NCBI RefSeq assembly: GCF_026786305.1
Contig: NZ_JAJAYI010000109.1
Location: 1 to 40,753 of the forward strand
Direction: 5' to 3'
DNA length: 40,753 bases
DNA from: Cryobacterium sp.
GTDB lineage: Bacteria; Actinomycetota; Actinomycetes; Actinomycetales; Microbacteriaceae
Shown here piece by piece: positions 35,737 to 40,753 of the stretch. The notes beneath the pieces were generated by a model that saw only the letters and a list, made by a program, of their open reading frames with translations, was not told the origin of the DNA and made no database searches. The position numbers and the translations under genes are program-made. Numbering within the stretch: the stretch's first letter is position 1; every line of letters begins with the position of its first letter.

Positions 35737-37270
35737 GTGAGCAACCTCGCGAACACCCTCGCTGGCTCGCTCAGATATGCAGCGGATGCTGTTGATGCGC
35801 TGGGTGCATCGTGTGGTGACTACCGTGCGCTTACCGATACGCAGGTGTACGAGGGCCAGCAGGTCATTGCCGCTGCACGGCAGATTCTGGAGACGCGAAC
35901 GGCGTGGCTGGCCGGCGAGATCGCGACCCGATCGCGGTGGGAACTGGGCGACGGAGTGCTTTCTCGCCGCAAGGGTTTCACCACGCCGGAACTAATGGTC
36001 TAGCGTCGGCTCGGCCTGACGCGGGCCGATGCCGTAAAGCTGCTATTGGTCGGGCGAATGCTCGCTGACACCGAGGCCGCCGAGCAGGCCGTAGCGGTTG
36101 CTGCCGCTCAGACTTTTGACCTTACCGGCCTCGCTGGCCTCGCTGGCCTTACCGGCCTCGCTGGCCTCGCTGGCCTCGCTGATGGCGTCGCCCCTGCTGA
36201 TACGGAGGATATGGCCGCTGGTACCGTGATTGACGCAGGCGATGCAGGGGAAGCAGGGGAAGCAGGGCAAGCAGGGGAAAAAGACGAGAGGGAAGGCCTT
36301 GGTGGCCCTACCGTTCGCCTTCCGCTTCAGCTCTTGGGCGATGCTTTGCCGTGGCAGGCGCCCATCTCCCGAGCTGTGACCGCGGGGCTGATCACGGTCG
36401 AGGCGGCCTCTGCCATTCAACGTGGCCTCGGCGTCGTTGATCAGGCCGTCACGGCTGAGAAACTCCGCTCTGCCCTTTCGGGCTTGCTTCTGGAAGCGCC
36501 GTCGCTGCACCCGGACGACCTGTACAAGCGGACCCGACGTCTGCGCGACAGACCCGCGCAGCACCGGGCAAATTGCCGCCGGAGGCTTCACCGAGCTGAA
36601 CAAACTGGGCGGCGTCGTGGGACCGGGCACACTGCTCGGCGGTCGCCGCCCCGGCGTGCACCTCATCGTGAGCCAACACACCGGTCAGGCCATCAGCGCG
36701 GTCGCCGGGCAGCCAATCGGACAATCAAGCCAGCAGAGCCAGCAGACCCAGCAGCCAACCCGACCGGCCGGGCAGCAGACCTGGCAGCCAACCCAGCAGA
36801 CTGGGCACGGTTTTATCGAAGGCAATCCCGGCCCGATCAGCCCACACACCATCGAAGCGCTCTGCGCCGACGAAACGCTCCACATCACACTCGACCAGCC
36901 TGAGAACTGCGTCGATGTCGGTCGGGAACAGCGCACCTCGACACCGGCGCAGCGCAGCGCTCTCGCTGCACGCGGCGGCGGCTGTATGTGGCCGGACTGT
37001 GCCCAGCCGCCCTCCTGGAGTGAAGTCCACCACCGGAAACCCTGGTCCGACGGCGGTCGCACCGATTTCACGAACTCGATCCTGTTGTGCCGTGCGAACC
37101 CTTTGCGACTGCACAACGAAGGCTGGAAAATATACCTCGATAACGAGGAGCGGTATTGGCTTCAGCCACCCGGAAGGATTGACCCCGAGCAGAAGCTGAG
37201 CGAACTGAGGAGCAAGAGCCCAACCGCAGTGGAGCAGCGCGAAGAAGCGCGCGGCCCTGTTGTCACGTAG
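35737..37270 (+). pseudogene. broken DUF222/HNH endonuclease gene
   Basis: GTG start at 35737. The N-terminal DUF222 part (LTDTQVYEGQQVIAAARQILETRTAWLAGEI) is interrupted by TAG at 36001-36003, where homologues suggest Gln (ELMVQRRLG). The frame resumes (LTRADAVKLLLVGRMLADTEAAEQ), then near 36548-36560 shifts by one base and lacks the usual middle part of the family. The last frame has CMWPDCAQPPSWSEVHHRKPWSDGGRTDF and LLCRANPLRLHNEGW; the usual HHH after Cys-Arg is replaced by Ala-Asn-Pro. Internal repeats (GCCTCGCTG, GCAGGGGAA, CAGCAG) are expanded. Not expected to be functional. Confidence 0.9.
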
Positions 37271-37330
37271 TGGTCTCGAGGGGCTCGACCGGCGAGTGTC
37301 GTTGATCGAACTGGTCGAAATCACCTGGTC
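37271..37330. repeat. REP-like intergenic repeat
   Basis: GTGGTCTCGAGGGGCTCGACC followed by a GATCGAACTGGTCGAAATCACC stretch, the style of GGTCGAGCC/TCGAGACC imperfect palindromes scattered in Microbacteriaceae genomes. Its complement shares the GGTCGAGCC..CTCGA core with the repeats inside priA. Extent is approximate. Confidence 0.5.
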
Positions 37331-37369
37331 CGGACGGGCCCCACCAACGGGGTTCGATAGGCTCGGAGC

Positions 37370-38053
37370 ATGGCTACCCGCATCAATCCGAGCATCCTCG
37401 CCGCCGATTTCGCCAACTTTGAAAGCGAGCTGGGGCGCATCCGCTCCGCCGATCTCGTGCACGTCGACATCATGGACAACCACTTCGTGCCGAACCTCAC
37501 CTTCGGTCTCGGCATGGTCGAACGGCTGCAGCAGGTGTCGGCGCTACCGCTCGACATCCACTTGATGATCGACGACCCGGAGCGGTGGGCGCCCGGCTAC
37601 GCCGAGGCCGGCGCCTACTCGGTGACCTTTCACGCCGAAGCCACGACCGAGCCGGTAGCGCTGGCCCGAAGGCTCCGGCAGATCGGCGCCCGCGCCGGTA
37701 TCGCGCTCAAACCCGGCACCGATGTCACGCCGTACCTTGACCTACTCCCCGAATTCGACCAGGTGCTTGTGATGACCGTCGAACCCGGGTTCGGCGGGCA
37801 GAGCTTCATGGAATCGACCATGCCGAAGCTGGCGCAGTTGCGCACGGCCGTCGAAAAGACCGATCTCGACGTCTGGTTGCAGGTCGATGGCGGCATCACC
37901 GCGCAGACCATCGAAATCGCAGCCAACGCCGGCGCGGACACCTTCGTGGCCGGTTCCAGCGTGTTCGGGGCCGAGAATCCTGCCGCCCAGATCGCTCTGC
38001 TGCGGGAGCGGGCGGCCAGCCACCGCCACGGGACGGGTAATCTAGAGTTGTGA
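37370..38053 (+). CDS. rpe: ribulose-phosphate 3-epimerase
   Basis: 227-residue TIM-barrel metalloenzyme interconverting ribulose 5-phosphate and xylulose 5-phosphate. Motifs: [34 protein letters not shown] (metal His/Asp), [26 protein letters not shown] and QVDGGI. The ATG at 37370 follows GGAGC. Overlaps hisE by 4 bases. Confidence 0.96.
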   Translation: MATRINPSILAADFANFESELGRIRSADLVHVDIMDNHFVPNLTFGLGMVERLQQVSALPLDIHLMIDDPERWAPGYAEAGAYSVTFHAEATTEPVALARRLRQIGARAGIALKPGTDVTPYLDLLPEFDQVLVMTVEPGFGGQSFMESTMPKLAQLRTAVEKTDLDVWLQVDGGITAQTIEIAANAGADTFVAGSSVFGAENPAAQIALLRERAASHRHGTGNLEL

Positions 38054-38313
38054 AAACATTCGATGACCTTTTCGTAGAACTGAGCGACAAGGCCCGCACT
38101 CGCTCCGAAGGCTCCGGCACCGTACGTGAACTCGATGCCGGCGTACACGCCATTGGCAAGAAAATTGTTGAGGAAGCCGCCGAAGTATGGATGGCCGCCG
38201 AGTTTCAGAGCGACGACGAAACCTCCGCTGAAATCTCCCAGCTGCTGTACCACCTGCAGGTCATGATGATTGCCAAGGGCCTCTCTCCGGCCGACATCTA
38301 CCGACATTTGTGA
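38050..38313 (+). CDS. hisE: phosphoribosyl-ATP diphosphatase
   Basis: 87-residue MazG-like enzyme of histidine synthesis, hydrolysing phosphoribosyl-ATP to phosphoribosyl-AMP. Contains [11 protein letters not shown] and [37 protein letters not shown], with the acidic metal-binding EExxE/D pattern. GTG start overlapping rpe (GTGA). It is a stand-alone gene, not fused to hisI. Confidence 0.94.
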   Translation: MKTFDDLFVELSDKARTRSEGSGTVRELDAGVHAIGKKIVEEAAEVWMAAEFQSDDETSAEISQLLYHLQVMMIAKGLSPADIYRHL

Positions 38314-38382
38314 CCCGAGCCAGCGCATCCGTTGGCCCGCTTCAGTGAATAGTCGTGTGAAACAAAACCGAGAGAATACCCC

Positions 38383-39222
38383 ATGCTAAGAATTGCCGTG
38401 CCCAACAAGGGCTCGTTGTCTGAAACCGCCGCACAAATGCTGGCCGAAGCCGGCTACACCGGTCGCCGCGACCCGCGGGACCTCGTCACCGCCGACCCCC
38501 GCAACGGGGTCGAATTCTTCTACCTGCGCCCCCGTGACATCGCCACCTACGTCGGATCCGGCGCCCTCGATGTCGGCATCACCGGCCGCGATCTGCTGCT
38601 TGACTCACACTCGAAAGCCGTTGAGATCGCCAGCCTCGACTTCGGGGACTCCACCTTTCGTTTCGCCGGGCCGGCCGGTCGTTTCACCGAGCTGAAAGAC
38701 CTCGACGGCCTGCGCGTCGCCACGAGCTACCCGGGCCTGGTCGAACGCTTCCTCGCCACGCACTCGGTGACCGTCGACCTGGTCGAACTCGATGGCGCCG
38801 TCGAATCTGCGGTTCAGCTCGGTGTAGCGGATGCCGTCGCCGACGTTGTCTCCACCGGCACGACGCTGCGCAAGGCCGGCCTCGAAATCTTCGGACCGGT
38901 CATTCTTGAATCCACGGCCGTGCTGATCAGCTCCACCAGCGACAAGGCCGGAATCGACACCCTGCTGCGCCGCCTGCAGGGCGTGCTGGTCGCCCGCCAG
39001 TACGTGCTGCTCGACTATGACATTCCGGTCGTCTTGCTTGACGCGGCCGCAGCGCTCGCTCCCGGCATCGAATCGCCGACGGTCTCCTCGCTGCACGACC
39101 CGGAGTGGGTCGCCGTGCGTGTCATGATCGCCCGCCTCGACATGAACAATGTGATGGACGCCCTGTACTCCCTTGGCGCCCGGGCCATTCTCGTCACCAC
39201 CATTCACAACGCCCGCCTGTAA
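38383..39222 (+). CDS. hisG: ATP phosphoribosyltransferase (long form)
   Basis: 279-residue first enzyme of histidine synthesis. Catalytic part: [56 protein letters not shown] and [19 protein letters not shown] (PRPP site). The C-terminal about 75 residues form the ACT-like regulatory domain of the long, self-sufficient form, so no HisZ is required and histidine feedback is expected. ATG 38383 after GAGAGAATACCCC. The 69-base gap before it has no leader peptide that I can see. Confidence 0.96.
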   Translation: MLRIAVPNKGSLSETAAQMLAEAGYTGRRDPRDLVTADPRNGVEFFYLRPRDIATYVGSGALDVGITGRDLLLDSHSKAVEIASLDFGDSTFRFAGPAGRFTELKDLDGLRVATSYPGLVERFLATHSVTVDLVELDGAVESAVQLGVADAVADVVSTGTTLRKAGLEIFGPVILESTAVLISSTSDKAGIDTLLRRLQGVLVARQYVLLDYDIPVVLLDAAAALAPGIESPTVSSLHDPEWVAVRVMIARLDMNNVMDALYSLGARAILVTTIHNARL

Positions 39223-39245
39223 CCCCCGGGAGAGGAAAACCAGCT

Positions 39246-40007
39246 TTGAGCCTGAGTGTGCGCGTCATTCCCTGCCTCGACGTGGCCAACGGTCGCGTCG
39301 TGAAGGGCGTCAACTTTCAGAACCTGCGCGACGCCGGCGACCCGGTTGAACTGGCGCGTCGGTATTACGAGCAGGGCGCCGACGAGCTGTGCTTTCTCGA
39401 TGTCACGGCCACCGTCGACAACCGTTCGACCACCTACGACGTGGTTCGAGCCACGGCTGAACAGGTCTTTATTCCCCTCACCGTCGGTGGTGGCATTCGC
39501 AGCGTCGACGACGTGTCGCGCCTGCAAGCGAGCGGCGCCGACAAAGTCGGCGTCAACAGCGCGGCAATCGCCCGCCCGGCTCTGATATCCGAGATCGCCG
39601 ACCGGTTCGGCGCCCAGGTGCTCGTCCTAAGCCTTGACGTGAAACGATCCGATCGCACCGAGAGCGGTTTCGTCGTCACCACGCACGGCGGTCGCACCGA
39701 AACCGAACTGGATGCCGTCGCGTGGGCCCGACAGGCGATCGAGCTGGGTGCGGGGGAACTGCTCGTCAACTCGATCGACGCCGACGGCACCAGGGCCGGC
39801 TTCGATACCGAGCTCATCGCGCTCATGCGGTCCAATAGCCGGGTGCCGGTGATCGCGTCCGGCGGCGCCGGGCAAGCGTCAGATTTTCCTCCGGCGATCC
39901 GAGCCGGCGCGGACGCCGTGCTGGCGGCATCCGTTTTTCACAATGCACAACTGACCATTGGCGTCGTGAAGCGTGAGCTCGCCGACGCCGGCATGCTGGT
40001 GCGCTGA
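39246..40007 (+). CDS. hisF: imidazole glycerol phosphate synthase subunit HisF
   Basis: 253-residue cyclase that, with HisH, makes IGP and AICAR. Catalytic Asp residues are D12 ([20 protein letters not shown]) and D131 (LSLDVKRSD). Also [21 protein letters not shown], and [16 protein letters not shown] start at 39246 ([12 protein letters not shown] matches the family N-terminus), with GAGAGGAAAA upstream. HisH is not in this window. It overlaps hisI by one base. Confidence 0.96.
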   Translation: MSLSVRVIPCLDVANGRVVKGVNFQNLRDAGDPVELARRYYEQGADELCFLDVTATVDNRSTTYDVVRATAEQVFIPLTVGGGIRSVDDVSRLQASGADKVGVNSAAIARPALISEIADRFGAQVLVLSLDVKRSDRTESGFVVTTHGGRTETELDAVAWARQAIELGAGELLVNSIDADGTRAGFDTELIALMRSNSRVPVIASGGAGQASDFPPAIRAGADAVLAASVFHNAQLTIGVVKRELADAGMLVR

Positions 40008-40372
40008 TGACCGCAGAACTTACCGATCAGCTGAACGCCGCGCTCTTCAATGACGCCGGGCTGTTGCCCGCCGTCATTCAGCAATGGGACACCCACGAGG
40101 TGCTCATGCTCGGCTGGATGAACCGCGAGGCGCTGCGCCGCACCCTCACGGAAGGACGCGTCACATTCTGGTCGCGCAGCCGACAGGAATATTGGCGCAA
40201 GGGCGACATCTCCGGCCACGCACAGTATGTCCACTCCGCATCCTTCGACTGCGACAATGACACAGTGCTCGTGCAGGTCGACCAGGTCGGAGCGGCCTGC
40301 CACACCGGCACCCACACCTGCTTTGACGGTCGCGACCTTGGCGCGATCACGATGGAAAGGCCCACGGAATGA
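40007..40372 (+). CDS. hisI: phosphoribosyl-AMP cyclohydrolase
   Basis: 121-residue zinc enzyme opening the adenine ring of phosphoribosyl-AMP. Contains [28 protein letters not shown] with the following [13 protein letters not shown], and the metal-site [30 protein letters not shown] shares one base with the hisF stop and the 3' end overlaps trpE by 4 bases. Confidence 0.96.
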   Translation: MTAELTDQLNAALFNDAGLLPAVIQQWDTHEVLMLGWMNREALRRTLTEGRVTFWSRSRQEYWRKGDISGHAQYVHSASFDCDNDTVLVQVDQVGAACHTGTHTCFDGRDLGAITMERPTE

Positions 40373-40753
40373 CCGACAGCACCCCGGCCGCAACCGGCTC
40401 CCGCACCGCCGGCTCCACCACCCGCGGCCAGTTCGACGCGCTGATCGACGCCCACCGGGTCATCCCGGTCATTCGCGAGCTCTTTGCCGACGGTGAAACA
40501 CCGGTCGGCATCTACCGCAAGCTCGCCAACGGGCTGCCGGGCAGTTTTCTGCTCGAATCGGCTGAACAGGGCGGTATCTGGTCCCGGTTTTCCTTCGTCG
40601 GCGTCTCCTCGTTCGGTGTGCTCACCCAGGAGGGTGAGCCCCCCCGTTGGGTAGACAATTTGCGCAACCCCGACCGCCCGCATTGCTCCCCCGCCGCGCT
40701 CCGCCCCCACCCGGCGCGGGGTTATATGTTAGACACCTGGCACACCCCCCCGG
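40369..40753 (+). CDS. trpE: anthranilate synthase component I, 5' part
   Basis: Open from ATG 40369 to the window end, about 128 residues. The N-terminal part resembles Trp[55 protein letters not shown], the substrate/feedback domain with the LLES motif for tryptophan binding. It links chorismate to tryptophan. From about 40650 on, the sequence turns into Pro/His/Arg-rich residues in homopolymer-rich DNA that does not look like TrpE and may be low-quality contig end. The stop lies outside. Confidence 0.88.
   Translation, partial: MTDSTPAATGSRTAGSTTRGQFDALIDAHRVIPVIRELFADGETPVGIYRKLANGLPGSFLLESAEQGGIWSRFSFVGVSSFGVLTQEGEPPRWVDNLRNPDRPHCSPAALRPHPARGYMLDTWHTPP

Overview
The window is about 40.8 kb of high-GC DNA from a Gram-positive actinobacterium. 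Gene order, protein sequences and frequent GTG/TTG starts fit family Microbacteriaceae (a Cryobacterium, Leifsonia or Salinibacterium-like organism); this is inferred, since no 16S rRNA gene is present. No rRNA, tRNA or CRISPR array was seen. Both outer ends look ragged, as at contig ends, and the last gene (trpE) runs off the right edge.

Layout, left to right. (1) 139-9381: two small membrane proteins, then alaS, ruvX, mltG, aroE, aroC, aroK and aroB, all on the + strand and tightly packed or overlapping. (2) 9459-13554: a minus-strand block that interrupts the + strand housekeeping run. It holds a DUF779 protein, an aldehyde dehydrogenase, the relic of a second aldehyde dehydrogenase, and a GAF-domain regulator. 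(3) 13705-16874: an inverted pair of perfect DnaA-box sequences, an unrecognised 134-residue protein, aroQ, efp, nusB, and a DUF4190/thioredoxin-like membrane protein. (4) 16871-17496: decayed remnants of a padR plus membrane-protein pair. (5) 17523-34820: a long + strand run. It starts with the pyrimidine operon (promoter, PyrR leader, pyrR, pyrB, pyrC, membrane gene, carA, carB, pyrF) and continues with gmk (fused to an mIHF domain), rpoZ, coaBC, metK, priA, fmt and rsmB. (6) 34821-37330: a degenerate region with an XRE regulator pseudogene, two small membrane ORFs, a 32-bp perfect palindrome, a broken DUF222/HNH gene and a REP-like repeat. (7) 37370-40753: rpe, hisE, hisG, hisF, hisI and the 5' part of trpE.

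The genes cover the shikimate pathway (aroE, C, K, B, Q, feeding trpE), de novo UMP synthesis (carAB, pyrB, C, F under PyrR), part of histidine synthesis, coenzyme A and S-adenosylmethionine synthesis, and translation or initiation factors (alaS, efp, fmt, rsmB). Decay is confined to the three gaps between the housekeeping runs.

The most notable items are the mIHF-guanylate kinase fusion, a REP-like repeat that appears to have expanded in frame inside priA, the 32-bp palindrome beside a dead XRE regulator, and the inverted DnaA-box pair. I did not see a convincing new defence, mobile or biosynthetic system; most of the window is conserved core genome.
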